This document shows positions 35,608-45,174 of a DNA stretch of 64,000 nucleotides, in pieces. The stretch covers positions 124,001-188,000 of the forward strand of contig JBALVL010000001.1 in assembly GCA_036961355.1 (NCBI GenBank), read 5' to 3'. This DNA is from Motiliproteus sp036961355 (GTDB taxonomy: Bacteria > Pseudomonadota > Gammaproteobacteria > Pseudomonadales > Balneatricaceae). Under the pieces are notes generated by a model. It was not told where the DNA came from. It worked only from the letters and a program-made list of their open reading frames with translations, and did no database searches. The position numbers and the translations under genes were made by a program. Position 1 is the stretch's first letter. Each line of letters starts with the position of its first letter.

Positions 35608-36366
35608 TCAAACCGTCGAATAGGGTTGTTTTGTTACCAGGGCGGCATTATACCCCAGCTTTTCAGTCAGGATCTGCTGTAGTCGAAAACCGACCAAATC
35701 AACGCTGCAAACAGCAGCTACTGCTGTCGGCAGATCGCTCATCTGGGTCATTGCCAGCCCGGCATAACCGCAGGGATTTATCCGCGAGAAGGGTGCCAAA
35801 TCCATGTCGACGTTCAATGCCAATCCATGAAAGCTGCAACCCCGACGAATTCGCAGACCGAGCGAGGCGATTTTCGACTCGACTTGTGCCAATTCAAGCG
35901 ACTTCGACGAAGGTTCTTCGCTAGCACCTGAAGCCTGTTGAACATAGACACCAGGGGCATCGGCTTTAGGGTACGCATCAATGGCGAATTCAGCCAACAA
36001 CTGCACCACCGACTGCTCCATCAATGCGACCAGCTCACGCACGCCAAGCTTCAAACGTTTGAGGTCCAGCATCAGGTAGACCACCAACTGACCCGGACCG
36101 TGATAGGTGACCTGACCACCGCGATCAACCTTAACCACCTCAATATCACCCGGAGCTAACAGATGTTCGGCCTTCCCTGCCTGCCCCTGCGTGAACACGG
36201 CAGGATGTTCAACCAGCCAAATCTCGTCGTCAGTTGTCGTATCACGCTGCCCTGTCAGATGCTGCATCGCCGCTAAAACAGACGTATAGGGTTGTAACCC
36301 TAACTGGCGAACAACGAGATTATGGACAGTGGACTGAATGGGTTTGCTGCCGCTCATGCCCGACAA
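35608..36366 (-). CDS. lipB: Octanoyltransferase
   Basis: Transfers octanoate from acyl carrier protein to lipoyl-domain lysines, the substrate for LipA. The 252-residue protein shows RGGQVTYHGPGQLVVY, RRGCSFHGLALNVDMDL and the catalytic Cys in INPCGYAGLAMT, with the conserved Lys in SKIASLGLRIRRG. A 20-residue Ser/Glu-rich insert (QASGASEEPSSKSLELAQ) precedes that Lys. It is upstream of lipA, downstream of the ybeD-like gene by 25 bases. Confidence 0.96.
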   Translation of the reverse strand: MSGMSGSKPIQSTVHNLVVRQLGLQPYTSVLAAMQHLTGQRDTTTDDEIWLVEHPAVFTQGQAGKAEHLLAPGDIEVVKVDRGGQVTYHGPGQLVVYLMLDLKRLKLGVRELVALMEQSVVQLLAEFAIDAYPKADAPGVYVQQASGASEEPSSKSLELAQVESKIASLGLRIRRGCSFHGLALNVDMDLAPFSRINPCGYAGLAMTQMSDLPTAVAAVCSVDLVGFRLQQILTEKLGYNAALVTKQPYSTV

Positions 36367-36391
36367 CTCGATAGATAAGTATCCGGCAACA

Positions 36392-36664
36392 TCACAACAC
36401 CATCTTTACGTTGCCCGATGCCATCAGATCCTGGTGAATCTGCTCTAACTGAGGAACCCCTGTAGCGGTTATTTTGAACCGAACCGACAAAAACTTGCCC
36501 TTACTGCTTGGCTGGGTCGTTACTTGTGACGTATCCAGGTCTGGGGCATATTTTTGTACAATCTCGATCACCAGATCTTCAAAACCCTCGACACCAACGC
36601 CGATCACCTTAATAGGATAATCGGGGCAAGGAAATTCAATGCGGGGTGGTTCCTGTTGACTCAT
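36392..36664 (-). CDS. ybeD: DUF493 family protein (YbeD)
   Basis: A 90-residue ferredoxin-like fold protein with the block FPCPDYPIKVIGVG and the C-terminal LEQIHQDLMASGNVKMVL, closely matching E. coli YbeD. The family is thought to be a regulatory domain; no specific role is known. The usual gammaproteobacterial order dacA-ybeD-lipB-lipA holds here, with an aminotransferase inserted between dacA and ybeD. Confidence 0.93.
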   Translation of the reverse strand: MSQQEPPRIEFPCPDYPIKVIGVGVEGFEDLVIEIVQKYAPDLDTSQVTTQPSSKGKFLSVRFKITATGVPQLEQIHQDLMASGNVKMVL

Positions 36665-36774
36665 GATCGGTCTCGCTCTACATCGATGGCTTAAAGGGCC
36701 ATCTTGTCTCTAAGGTTACGCGGTATGGGCTAAGTGCCGCTAGATTAAGCACATCTGGATTAAGTACAGCTAAA

Positions 36775-37692
36775 TTAGGGGCCGTCGGCAGCATCGCTAT
36801 CAGCGTCTGCTATAACCTGATGTTCAGCCAACAACTGGCGGCCAAACTGCCGGAAACTTTGCGCTATCTGACGCCAAACAGGCCCCGGCAAGCCATCGGC
36901 TACATCGGTACCATTGACGCAGATAACAGGCACCACGCCGCGGCTGGAACTACTGACCCAAACCTCATCGGCAACGGCCAGTCGCTGCTGCCTGATCGGC
37001 GCTTCTACACACTCAATGGAGGCATCCGCAGCCAGTTTCAAGATCAGCTCACGTGTGGTTCCGCCCAAAATATCACCACCCATTGGTGGCGTATGGATCA
37101 CACCACGCTCAACCAAAAAAAGATTACAACTAACACCCTCGCTCAGGTAACCATCACGTACCTGCAGTGCTTCCTGAGCCCCCTGACGCACCGCATCGCG
37201 CGCCGCCAGCACATTAGCCATCAAGCCGGTCGCTTTGATATCACAGCGCTTCCAACGCTGATCGGGCACAGTTACAGCACTGACACCAACGACCTGCTCC
37301 AACGGGCGATCTAATGCCATATCGATCGGATAACTGTAGGCAAAAACCGTCGGCTCTATCGCTTCATCGTAGTTTAGCGAGCGCTGCGGCATCACACCAC
37401 GACTGACCTGAAGGTAGATCGCCTGGTGGGATGCGGGGTTCTTGTCGATCAGTTCTGAAAAAATTACCGGCCAATTTCGATCGATGGTTATCGCGGCAGC
37501 ATCAAGACTGTGCCGCAACCGCCGCAGATGCTGCTGCAACCGAAAGCCGACTCCGTGATAAAACGGAATTACTTCGTACACCGAATCGCCAAACAGAAAA
37601 CCACGATCCATCACCGGAACACTAGCCAGCTCCATCGGCATAAAGGAGCCGTTAAGGTAAACGATCGGTGAGGGTGCAGACGACGCAGGCAT
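36775..37692 (-). CDS. dat: D-amino acid aminotransferase (class IV PLP enzyme)
   Basis: A 305-residue fold-type IV aminotransferase. Visible are the N-terminal VYLNGSFMPM, the RGFLFGDSVYEVIPFY arginine block, the PLP Lys in RCDIKATGLMAN, EGVSCNLFLVERG and GILRQ-type VGGTTRELIL. These fit D-alanine aminotransferase, or a branched-chain/4-amino-4-deoxychorismate type relative. The position between dacA and ybeD-lipB favours a cell-wall D-amino-acid role, as known for Dat in Pseudomonas-type clusters. Substrate is inferred. Confidence 0.85.
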   Translation of the reverse strand: MPASSAPSPIVYLNGSFMPMELASVPVMDRGFLFGDSVYEVIPFYHGVGFRLQQHLRRLRHSLDAAAITIDRNWPVIFSELIDKNPASHQAIYLQVSRGVMPQRSLNYDEAIEPTVFAYSYPIDMALDRPLEQVVGVSAVTVPDQRWKRCDIKATGLMANVLAARDAVRQGAQEALQVRDGYLSEGVSCNLFLVERGVIHTPPMGGDILGGTTRELILKLAADASIECVEAPIRQQRLAVADEVWVSSSSRGVVPVICVNGTDVADGLPGPVWRQIAQSFRQFGRQLLAEHQVIADADSDAADGP

Positions 37693-37760
37693 GGTGGACT
37701 CTTAAAGGTTCAAACAAATTCGATGGGCGTACAACAAAATAGCATAACCCAACAAACAAC

Positions 37761-37783
37761 AAAGGCGCCGACCGGCGCCCTTT
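37761..37783 (-). terminator. Stem-loop terminator after dacA
   Basis: A 6-bp GC-only stem (GGCGCC / GGCGCC, 37764-37769 and 37774-37779) with a 4-base loop, flanked by AAA and TTT. On the minus strand it is followed by TTTGTTGTTTG, a loose T tract, about 20 bases past the dacA stop. Confidence 0.65.
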
Positions 37784-37799
37784 AACAACGATGGTCAGA

Positions 37800-38978
37800 T
37801 TAACCAAACAGTGATGTGAAGAAACGCAAAATACTGTGCCAGATCCGTGTAAACAACCCTGCCGGCTCTACCGATTCCAACGCTACCACCGGCACTCGCT
37901 TCAATACCTCATCGCCAAGGCTGATGTTAAGCATGCCATAACTCGTACCCTGCGTGATCGGCGCTTCGATCACTTTATCCAGATCCAGTGTTACCGCCAG
38001 CGCCTTGCTCTGGCCGCGCGGAATAGTGATCGTTACCGGCTCACTCACACCCAGATTCAAAGTATCCTGAGTTCCGGCCCAGATACGAGCCGTGTTGAGT
38101 ACTTCATTGCTTTGGTAAAGGCTAACCGATTCATAATAACGGAAGCCGTAAGCCAGCAATTTTTGACTCTCCTGCGCCCGGGCCTCTTCACTACGGGTCC
38201 CCATCACTACAGAAACTAACCGCATCCCTTTATCTTTAGCCGACGCCACCAAACAATAACCGGCCTCTTCAGTATGACCGGTCTTCAACCCGTCAACCCG
38301 GTTATCACGCCATAACAGCTTATTACGGTTAGGCTGACGAATCTTGTTGTAGGTAAAATACTTTTCGGAATACATTCCGTAATGCTGTGGGTAATCACGA
38401 ATGATGGCACGAGCCAACAAAGCCAAATCACCTGCGGTGGTGAAATGATTCTCTTTCGGCAAGCCCGTCGCATTCTGGAATTGGGTATTAACCATGCCCA
38501 ACTGACCGGCATGCTGGGTCATCAGATCGGCAAACGCATCCTCACTACCGGCGATATGTTCAGCCATGGCGACGCTTGCATCATTGCCCGACTGGATGAT
38601 AATCCCTTTTAGCAGATCCTCGACCGTGACCTGCGTTCCTTCACGAATAAACATCCGCGAGCCCTGCGTACGCCACGCTTTCTCACTGATTAGCACTTTG
38701 TCATCTATGCTGATATTGCCCTGCGCCAATTCATAATCAGCAATGTAGCTGGTCATCAGCTTGGTCAAACTGGCTGGCGGCAGACGCTGGTCTGTATTTT
38801 TTGAAATAATCACCTTACCGGTCTGCGCATCCATCAATACATAGGCGGTCGCCGCCAGCGATGGCGGCGCCGGAATCATCACAGGAGTCGCGGCAGCAGC
38901 AGCGCCACTTCCGACCACGCTCAGAACGGTGCTGATCACGACGGTAAACGTAGCAATTACTCGGGGAAAGACTGTCAT
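37800..38978 (-). CDS. dacA: D-alanyl-D-alanine carboxypeptidase (PBP5/6 type)
   Basis: Trims the terminal D-Ala from peptidoglycan pentapeptides. The 392-residue protein has a signal peptide (about 1-30, ending AAAAA), the catalytic triad motifs SLTK (Ser70-Lys73 in PASLTKLM), SGNDAS and KTGHTEEAGY, and the C-terminal beta-sheet domain with an amphipathic anchor (RIWHSILRFFTSLFG). It is downstream of rlpA (about 95 bases). It lies in the mrdA-rodA-mltB-rlpA-dacA order typical of gammaproteobacteria. Confidence 0.96.
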   Translation of the reverse strand: MTVFPRVIATFTVVISTVLSVVGSGAAAAATPVMIPAPPSLAATAYVLMDAQTGKVIISKNTDQRLPPASLTKLMTSYIADYELAQGNISIDDKVLISEKAWRTQGSRMFIREGTQVTVEDLLKGIIIQSGNDASVAMAEHIAGSEDAFADLMTQHAGQLGMVNTQFQNATGLPKENHFTTAGDLALLARAIIRDYPQHYGMYSEKYFTYNKIRQPNRNKLLWRDNRVDGLKTGHTEEAGYCLVASAKDKGMRLVSVVMGTRSEEARAQESQKLLAYGFRYYESVSLYQSNEVLNTARIWAGTQDTLNLGVSEPVTITIPRGQSKALAVTLDLDKVIEAPITQGTSYGMLNISLGDEVLKRVPVVALESVEPAGLFTRIWHSILRFFTSLFG

Positions 38979-39073
38979 TTGGGCTCTACTTATTTAACAT
39001 TCAATGAATTAAAGCGGGACAGTAACTACAAACGCTGCGCCCCATAAAAATAACGAACAATGTATCTAAAGGG

Positions 39074-39940
39074 TCAGGGCAAGTCCAATACCTGAGCGTT
39101 GGAAAACCCCTCTGCAGCTAGCTGAGACAGTAACGAATCAGCCGAGTCACTATCGCCTGACAGCGGTCCCAGCCTCACCCGATAGATAGCTGGGTCACCT
39201 TCACGCTTGCTAACCTCGACTCGCTGATCACGCATCAACAGTTCCAACCGGGTTTTCACGCTTTGCGCTGAACTCCAGCTTGAGTATGCCCCAACTTGTA
39301 CATATTGACTCAAGCCAACAACTGGCACTGTCGCCGGTGTCGGCGCCTGATAGCTTGCGGTAGAAGTTGAAGGGCGTGAGGCTGAAGCGGTAATCACTTC
39401 GATCTCAACCCGTGCAGTGCCGTTTTTGAGCATATCAAGCTTATAAGCTGCCGCATAAGACAGGTCGATCAAGCGGGATCCATGGAAAGGGCCGCGATCG
39501 TTGACTCTGACCACCACCTGACGGTCATTATCCAGGTTAGTTACTCGCACAAAGCTCGGCAGCGGCAACGCCTTATGGGCCGCACTCATGCCGTACATAT
39601 CGTAGACTTCGCCATTGGAGGTTTTATGGCCGTGAAATTTTTTCCCGTACCAGGACGCGGTGCCTTGCTTACGATAGCCCTCACTGGAATCCAGCACCTG
39701 ATATTGTTTACCCAACACAGTATAAGGTGAACGGTTTCCGCCACGACTCTTGGGTTCATCGCGCGGCACCGCATCGGCAACATGCGACATGTCCACATCC
39801 TCGCCGGGGCCATGATCCTGATCGATACTGTAACGACTGGTGGTCTTGCCCGAGCACCCGACCAGCAACACCACAGCGGCCAGCACGGCAAAGCCTCGCG
39901 TCAGTGGCGAGCAAAAACGTACCAACAAGCTGAGATTCAC
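39074..39940 (-). CDS. rlpA: Septal ring lytic transglycosylase RlpA (lipoprotein)
   Basis: A 288-residue outer-membrane lipoprotein (lipobox LVGC with Cys29). A double-psi beta-barrel (about 85-175) carries GTASWYGKKFHGHKTSNGE and NDRGPFHGSRLIDLSYAAA, with the His and Asp of the lytic centre. A C-terminal SPOR domain (about 210-288, YVQVGAYSSWSSAQSV) binds denuded septal glycans. Pseudomonas RlpA is an endolytic transglycosylase acting on stripped glycan, whereas the E. coli one is inactive. It overlaps the end of mltB by 4 bases. Confidence 0.95.
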   Translation of the reverse strand: MNLSLLVRFCSPLTRGFAVLAAVVLLVGCSGKTTSRYSIDQDHGPGEDVDMSHVADAVPRDEPKSRGGNRSPYTVLGKQYQVLDSSEGYRKQGTASWYGKKFHGHKTSNGEVYDMYGMSAAHKALPLPSFVRVTNLDNDRQVVVRVNDRGPFHGSRLIDLSYAAAYKLDMLKNGTARVEIEVITASASRPSTSTASYQAPTPATVPVVGLSQYVQVGAYSSWSSAQSVKTRLELLMRDQRVEVSKREGDPAIYRVRLGPLSGDSDSADSLLSQLAAEGFSNAQVLDLP

Positions 39941-40959
39941 CCCTGCTCTCCCCGTTTCTGAACGATCTCCTGACTCAGCTGGTAGACAGCCATCGCATAG
40001 AGGCGGCTATGGTTGTAGCGGGTGATTACATAGAAATTATCCAACCCTAACCAGTACTCACTGCCGTTCTTACTCTCTAGCTGCATCGCAGTCGCACGCG
40101 CTTCGTTGGGTAAATCCTGCTCGGCGATTAAACCTAAATTGCGCCAGTGCGCCACCGTTTCGATCGGTTTGAGTTTAGTGCTCAACTGCGACTCATCCAG
40201 TCCAGACTTAGCGACCAACGGCATCGTCACAGGCTCTCCGGAGCGCCAATCGTGACTGTTGAAATAGTTAGCAACGCTACCGATCGCATCCACCGGATTG
40301 GTTAGAATGTCAGTGACACCGTCCCCGTCAAAATCCACCGCAAACGAGCGATAGCTACTTGGAATAAACTGACCGTAGCCCATGGCGCCGGCGTACGATC
40401 CCTTCAACGTTTTGGCGTCTAGTGACTGCTCCTGCAACAACAACAAGAATTGCTCCAACTGGCCGGTAAAGAATTTGCTCCGCGGCTCGTAATCGAACGA
40501 CAGCGTTGCTAACGCGTCAACCACCCGGTAAGTACCCGCATGCCGTCCGTAACGGGTCTCTACACCGATAATGGCAACAATAATTTCCGGTGACACTCCG
40601 TACATTTCACTGGCGCGATTGAGGGTCTCTTCATGGGTATTCCAAAACTCCACGCCCTGATCGATCCGTTTTTGACCGAGAAAAATTTTACGGTACTCAC
40701 CCCAATTAAGGCGTTTTTCGGCAGGGCGCGAAATCGCCTTAATGATCGACTGTTGATGCTTTGCATCAAACACCAGCTCAGTCACAAACTGGCGCTCCAT
40801 CCCCTTCTCAACCATCGCGTCAACAAAGGCAGTTGCTTTGGGGTGTTCCGAGTAAGGAAGCACTTCAGTAGCCGACTCTTTCGCTACGGAGATACTTGCG
40901 CTTGTGGCAAGCGCCAAACCAACAATGACAGCACGTAATGACAGGCCTGATAACGACAT
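39937..40959 (-). CDS. mltB: Membrane-bound lytic murein transglycosylase B
   Basis: Cleaves glycan strands of peptidoglycan to anhydromuropeptides. The 340-residue protein has a signal sequence (about 1-26) without a clear lipobox, so it may be soluble in the periplasm (SltB/MltB type). The catalytic Glu134 is in AIIGVETRYGRHAG, and GAMGYGQFIPSSYR and DFDGDGVTDIL complete the family fold. The rlpA start is embedded in its final codons (ATGA overlap). Confidence 0.94.
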   Translation of the reverse strand: MSLSGLSLRAVIVGLALATSASISVAKESATEVLPYSEHPKATAFVDAMVEKGMERQFVTELVFDAKHQQSIIKAISRPAEKRLNWGEYRKIFLGQKRIDQGVEFWNTHEETLNRASEMYGVSPEIIVAIIGVETRYGRHAGTYRVVDALATLSFDYEPRSKFFTGQLEQFLLLLQEQSLDAKTLKGSYAGAMGYGQFIPSSYRSFAVDFDGDGVTDILTNPVDAIGSVANYFNSHDWRSGEPVTMPLVAKSGLDESQLSTKLKPIETVAHWRNLGLIAEQDLPNEARATAMQLESKNGSEYWLGLDNFYVITRYNHSRLYAMAVYQLSQEIVQKRGEQG

Positions 40960-41179
40960 TTAAGACTCTCTTTATAACGGGTATCTAGTGGGTGACTTGC
41001 TGTGCGTGGGTTTCAGCTAACGGGCATTGCTACATCGACAGCACTAAATAGATTCTGTCCGTGGTTAGTCCGTAAAACCTCAGCAGGGTTCAGTATCCGT
41101 GCAAGTAATACAACATACCGATGCAATTGTTCAAAGGCTAGCCATTACCGACTTAGCTTTACTTACTAACCATTAGCCA

Positions 41180-42325
41180 TCACCTGCTAACCATGGTCCG
41201 GTGACTGTGGATCGACATAATCACGCCGAAACCGGCCATCAGTGTCACAACCGAGGTCCCTCCATAGCTGACTAACGGCAGTGGAACCCCTACCACCGGT
41301 AAAACCCCGCTGACCATGCCGATGTTGACGAACACATAAACGAAAAAAGTTAACGTCAAACTCCCTGCCAACAATCGTCCGAAGGTATCTTGCGCTTGCG
41401 CCGCAATAAACAGGCCGCGGGCAATGATGCACAGATAGATCGCCAGCAGAATCAGCACACCGACCAAGCCCAGCTCTTCGGCCAGCACTGCAATGATAAA
41501 GTCGGTGTGACTCTCGGGAAGGAAATCAAGTTGCGACTGAGTGCCGTTAAGCCAGCCTTTGCCGTGAATTCCCCCCGAACCTATCGCCGTCTTGGACTGA
41601 ATGATATTCCAGCCCGCTCCCAGCGGGTCACTCTCGGGATCGAGGAAAGTCAGCACTCGCTGTTTCTGGTAGTCGCGCATCACCATCCATACCAGCGGCA
41701 CACAAGCCCCCGCCAGCACAAACGCGGCGAGCACATAGCGCCATAAAACACCCGACAGAAGCAAAACAAAAACACCACTGGCGGCGATCAACAATGACGT
41801 ACCCAAATCAGGCTGTTTGGAGATCAGCAAGGTTGGCACCAACAGGATGATAAGCCCTTTGAATACGTGCGCCAGGGTGGGTGGCAGCGCTCTATCGGCG
41901 TAATACCAGGCCAGCGCCATCGGCACGATCAATTTCATCAACTCCGCCGGTTGAAATCTCGGTAACCCCGGCAACTGCAGCCAACGCTGTGCTCCTTTTG
42001 CCCCGACGCCTACCAGTAACACCGCAACCAGTGTCATCACACCCAGCACAAACAACCAAGGTGCCCAGCGACGGAACAAACGCGGCGGCGTACAGGCCAC
42101 CAGCAACATCACACCAAAAGCGACGCCGTAGCGGATCAGTTGCCGCTGTACTGCAGCCATGCTTTGGCCCGAAGCACTGTAAAAAACGAACAAGCCGTAG
42201 CCGGCAAGCAACAGCAGTAAAAACAACAAAATTGCATCTAGATGGGTCTTCGCCCACCAACTCCGACCACGGCTAAAATAAGCCTGGGCGTCGGGCATGG
42301 TCCGCTGAAAGTCCTGGCCGCTCAT
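41180..42325 (-). CDS. rodA: Rod-shape peptidoglycan polymerase RodA (SEDS)
   Basis: The glycosyltransferase of the elongasome that polymerises lipid II together with PBP2. The 381-residue protein has about ten membrane helices and the SEDS motifs QPAELMKL, KQPDLGTSLL, FLPESHTDFIIAVLAEELG and PLVSYGGTSVVTLM. The catalytic Asp is in SKQPDLGTS. It overlaps mrdA by 4 bases (ATGA), so it is tightly coupled with PBP2. Confidence 0.97.
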   Translation of the reverse strand: MSGQDFQRTMPDAQAYFSRGRSWWAKTHLDAILLFLLLLLAGYGLFVFYSASGQSMAAVQRQLIRYGVAFGVMLLVACTPPRLFRRWAPWLFVLGVMTLVAVLLVGVGAKGAQRWLQLPGLPRFQPAELMKLIVPMALAWYYADRALPPTLAHVFKGLIILLVPTLLISKQPDLGTSLLIAASGVFVLLLSGVLWRYVLAAFVLAGACVPLVWMVMRDYQKQRVLTFLDPESDPLGAGWNIIQSKTAIGSGGIHGKGWLNGTQSQLDFLPESHTDFIIAVLAEELGLVGVLILLAIYLCIIARGLFIAAQAQDTFGRLLAGSLTLTFFVYVFVNIGMVSGVLPVVGVPLPLVSYGGTSVVTLMAGFGVIMSIHSHRTMVSR

Positions 42326-44247
42326 GACGGGTCCTGCTGTCGGTTATACGGTTTAGCCGGTTGATTCTGCACCGTCTTAGCTTCGAGCGGCTCTCTTAAC
42401 AGATAATCATCTAAAACCAAGCGGCCGACGGGAGCTGCAGCACTGCTACCCCCTCCCCCGTTTTCAACAATGACCGCAACCACAATCTGCGGATCATCAG
42501 CGGGTGCAAAACCGATAAACAGACCATGGTCACGATGCTTTTCGGCTAACTTTTCAGCGTCATATTCTTCATCCTGCTTTATCCCAAGCACCTGCGCAGT
42601 TCCGGTTTTGCCAGCGATCTGATACGAGCTTTTGGCACCGCTTCTGCGGCCTGTTCCGTGCTTACCATGCATCACCTCTACCATCGACTTGGTCACGTAA
42701 TCCCAATAGCTATCACGATTGAGTTCAACGTCAGCAAACTGCTTACGCTCAGGAACCTCCAATTCAAATGGTGTTCCGTCATCATTCAGCCCCGACATCG
42801 ACTTCAACATCCGCGGATTAATCCACTTGCCCCGGTTGGCGATCACCATCGTTGCGGTTGCCAACTGCATCGGCGTTGACACCAGAAACCCCTGACCAAT
42901 ACTCAGGTTAAGCGAATCACCAGTGAACCAAGAACGGTTACGCGCCTCCTTCTTCCATGCTCGTGACGGTAGAATCGCTCCGTGCGCTTCAGGCAAATCG
43001 AGGGTGGTAATTTTGCCAAAGCCAAAACGGCCCAGATAGTCAGACATCGGATCGATCCCCATCCGGTGACCTATATCATAAAAAAACACATCACAAGACT
43101 CCGCGATCGCCATCTTTAGATTGACCCGACCATGGCCGTTCTTTTTCCAGTCACGATAAAAACGTCCGCCCTGGGTCAACTGGTACCAACCCGGATCCCA
43201 CACCTTATGGCCCAATCCGATCGTACCGCTATCAATAGCAGCCAATCCAATAATAGGTTTGATCGTTGACGCAGGGGGATAACGACCTCGCAGTGCCCGG
43301 TTGAACAACGGCAGGTCGTTATGCTGTTGTAGCCCTTTGTAATCCCGACTGCTGATACCGGTAACAAACGGGTTAGGGTCGTAGCCCGGAGTGCTCACCA
43401 ACGCCAATATCCCACCGGTTTTGGGATCAAGCGCGACCACCGCACCACGGCGTTCGCCCAGTGCCTTCTCGGCAACTAACTGGAGCTGCAGATCAAGATA
43501 GAGGGTCAGGTCCCGACCCGGGATCGGATCTTGCCGCGACAAAACTTTCAGCACCTGGCCCCGGGCGTTAGCTTCCACCTGCTGTACGCCAACCGTACCG
43601 TGAAGCTGGTCCTCGTAGAATTTCTCGACACCCAGTTTTCCGATATGATTGGTGCCGCTGTAGTCCTTTTCATCAACCCGAGCCAACTCTTTCTGGTTGA
43701 TTCGCCCAACATACCCCAGCGCGTGTACCAATGAACCTCCAGCTGGATAATGACGAATCAGCTCAGCGTCGATCTGTACTCCGGGTAAGCGGTGAAAGTT
43801 AACCGCCACTTTGGCGATCTCTTGCTGGGTTAAACGAAATTTTAACGGCACCGCCTCAAACGGGCGTCGGCGCTGTTTCAAGCGTCGCTCGAATCCTTCG
43901 ATATCACGCTCATTGATCGGCACCATCACCGCCAGCTCGGCGATGGTCAGGTCCAGATCTTCGACCCGTTCTTTCACCAGGCTGAGGTTATGTATAGGAC
44001 GATTATCAGATAGCAGAACGCCGGAAGTATCGTAGATCAAGCCCCGGTTAGGCGGTACGGGTTGCAGCTGAATCCGATTGCGATCGGATAATAGATTATA
44101 ACGCTCGTGATCAACCACCTGAAGAAACGCCAACCGGCTAACCAACGCGATCATCATCACCCCAACCAGAAAAAACGCCAGTATCGCCCGGCTACGGAAG
44201 ATACGACGCTCGCGGGAATGATCTTTAAGTGCAACAGGTTGATTCAT
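42322..44247 (-). CDS. mrdA: Penicillin-binding protein 2
   Basis: The class B transpeptidase of lateral wall growth. The 641-residue protein has a cytoplasmic N-terminus and one membrane helix (about 20-42), a dimerisation/pedestal domain, and the transpeptidase domain with Ser327 in PPASTIKP, SCD (IAESCDVFF) for the SxN motif and AGKTGTAQV. It lies immediately upstream of rodA and 20 bases downstream of rlmH, the standard rsfS-rlmH-mrdA-mrdB order. Confidence 0.97.
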   Translation of the reverse strand: MNQPVALKDHSRERRIFRSRAILAFFLVGVMMIALVSRLAFLQVVDHERYNLLSDRNRIQLQPVPPNRGLIYDTSGVLLSDNRPIHNLSLVKERVEDLDLTIAELAVMVPINERDIEGFERRLKQRRRPFEAVPLKFRLTQQEIAKVAVNFHRLPGVQIDAELIRHYPAGGSLVHALGYVGRINQKELARVDEKDYSGTNHIGKLGVEKFYEDQLHGTVGVQQVEANARGQVLKVLSRQDPIPGRDLTLYLDLQLQLVAEKALGERRGAVVALDPKTGGILALVSTPGYDPNPFVTGISSRDYKGLQQHNDLPLFNRALRGRYPPASTIKPIIGLAAIDSGTIGLGHKVWDPGWYQLTQGGRFYRDWKKNGHGRVNLKMAIAESCDVFFYDIGHRMGIDPMSDYLGRFGFGKITTLDLPEAHGAILPSRAWKKEARNRSWFTGDSLNLSIGQGFLVSTPMQLATATMVIANRGKWINPRMLKSMSGLNDDGTPFELEVPERKQFADVELNRDSYWDYVTKSMVEVMHGKHGTGRRSGAKSSYQIAGKTGTAQVLGIKQDEEYDAEKLAEKHRDHGLFIGFAPADDPQIVVAVIVENGGGGSSAAAPVGRLVLDDYLLREPLEAKTVQNQPAKPYNRQQDPS

Positions 44248-44267
44248 GTATTCAGCAGACCGGGCGG

Positions 44268-44735
44268 TTACTTATGGTAGGGGTGACCCTGCAGGATGGT
44301 CCAGCTACGGTACAGTTGTTCAGCCAACAGCACCCTAACCAACGGATGTGGCAGAGTCAGTTTTGACAGTGACCACTTCCGTTCAGCCAGCGCCAAACAG
44401 CGAGGATCAAGCCCGTCGGGACCACCGATCAACAACGACAGGTTTCCACCTTCCATTCGCAGATCAGCCAACTGTCCGGCCATCTGCTCCGTACTAAGCG
44501 GCTTCCCCAGCACATCCAGCGCTATCACCCGATCACTCTTAGGGATCGCAGCTAACATCGCGTCACCCTCACTGGCCATGGCGCGTTTAATATCCGCACC
44601 TTTACCCCGATGACCAAGCGCCAGCTCACGCAGTTCTAACGTCATGTCCGCAGGTAAACGCTTGGCATACTCGTTAAAGCCGGTTTCAACCCAACTCGGC
44701 ATTTTGGTGCCGACACAGATTAGCCTGATACGCAT
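44268..44735 (-). CDS. rlmH: 23S rRNA pseudouridine(1915) N3-methyltransferase
   Basis: A SPOUT-fold methyltransferase acting on the 70S ribosome at helix 69. The 155-residue protein matches RlmH end to end: LICVGTKMPSWVETGFNEY, VIALDVLGKPLSTE, LLIGGPDGLDPRC, LPHPLVRVLLAEQLYRSW and a final GHPYHK. Length is standard. It follows rsfS by 14 bases. Confidence 0.97.
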   Translation of the reverse strand: MRIRLICVGTKMPSWVETGFNEYAKRLPADMTLELRELALGHRGKGADIKRAMASEGDAMLAAIPKSDRVIALDVLGKPLSTEQMAGQLADLRMEGGNLSLLIGGPDGLDPRCLALAERKWSLSKLTLPHPLVRVLLAEQLYRSWTILQGHPYHK

Positions 44736-44749
44736 AGCAGAGCTTCCGC

Positions 44750-45130
44750 TTAACCTCGTTTAGGCTCACCCGGACGTACCGACGCGCTGACCTGGTCATC
44801 GTTCACAGCATCCGGCCCCCACAGACCTTCAAGGTCGTATAGGTCACGCACCTGAGTCTGCATCACATGCACCACCAGATCACCCAGATCAACCAATGCC
44901 CATTCGCCGCTTTCCAGCCCCTCCATTCCCAGCACTTCAACACCCGCGTTTTTCGCAGCTGCTGCCACGGCTTCAGCCGATGACTTAACGTGACGATTGG
45001 AGGAACCACTGGCGATCAACATATAGTCGGTCACACTGCTTTTACCCCGGACATCGAGCTGTACAAGGTCACGGGCTTTAATGTTTTCCAGCGCGGTTTC
45101 AACCAGCTCGATCATCTGTTCTGTTTGCAT
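44750..45130 (-). CDS. rsfS: Ribosomal silencing factor RsfS
   Basis: Binds uL14 on the 50S subunit and blocks subunit joining in starvation. The 126-residue protein shows IKARDLVQLDVRGKSSVTDYM, IASGSSNRHVKSSAEAV and GEWALVDLGDLVVHVM, then YDLEGLW. The C-terminal 15 residues (QVSASVRPGEPKRG) are a polar tail. It lies between nadD and rlmH. Confidence 0.97.
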   Translation of the reverse strand: MQTEQMIELVETALENIKARDLVQLDVRGKSSVTDYMLIASGSSNRHVKSSAEAVAAAAKNAGVEVLGMEGLESGEWALVDLGDLVVHVMQTQVRDLYDLEGLWGPDAVNDDQVSASVRPGEPKRG

Positions 45131-45174
45131 AAAAAGTCTATTTCTTAGTTGATAAAATGAATTAGTGGAACGGC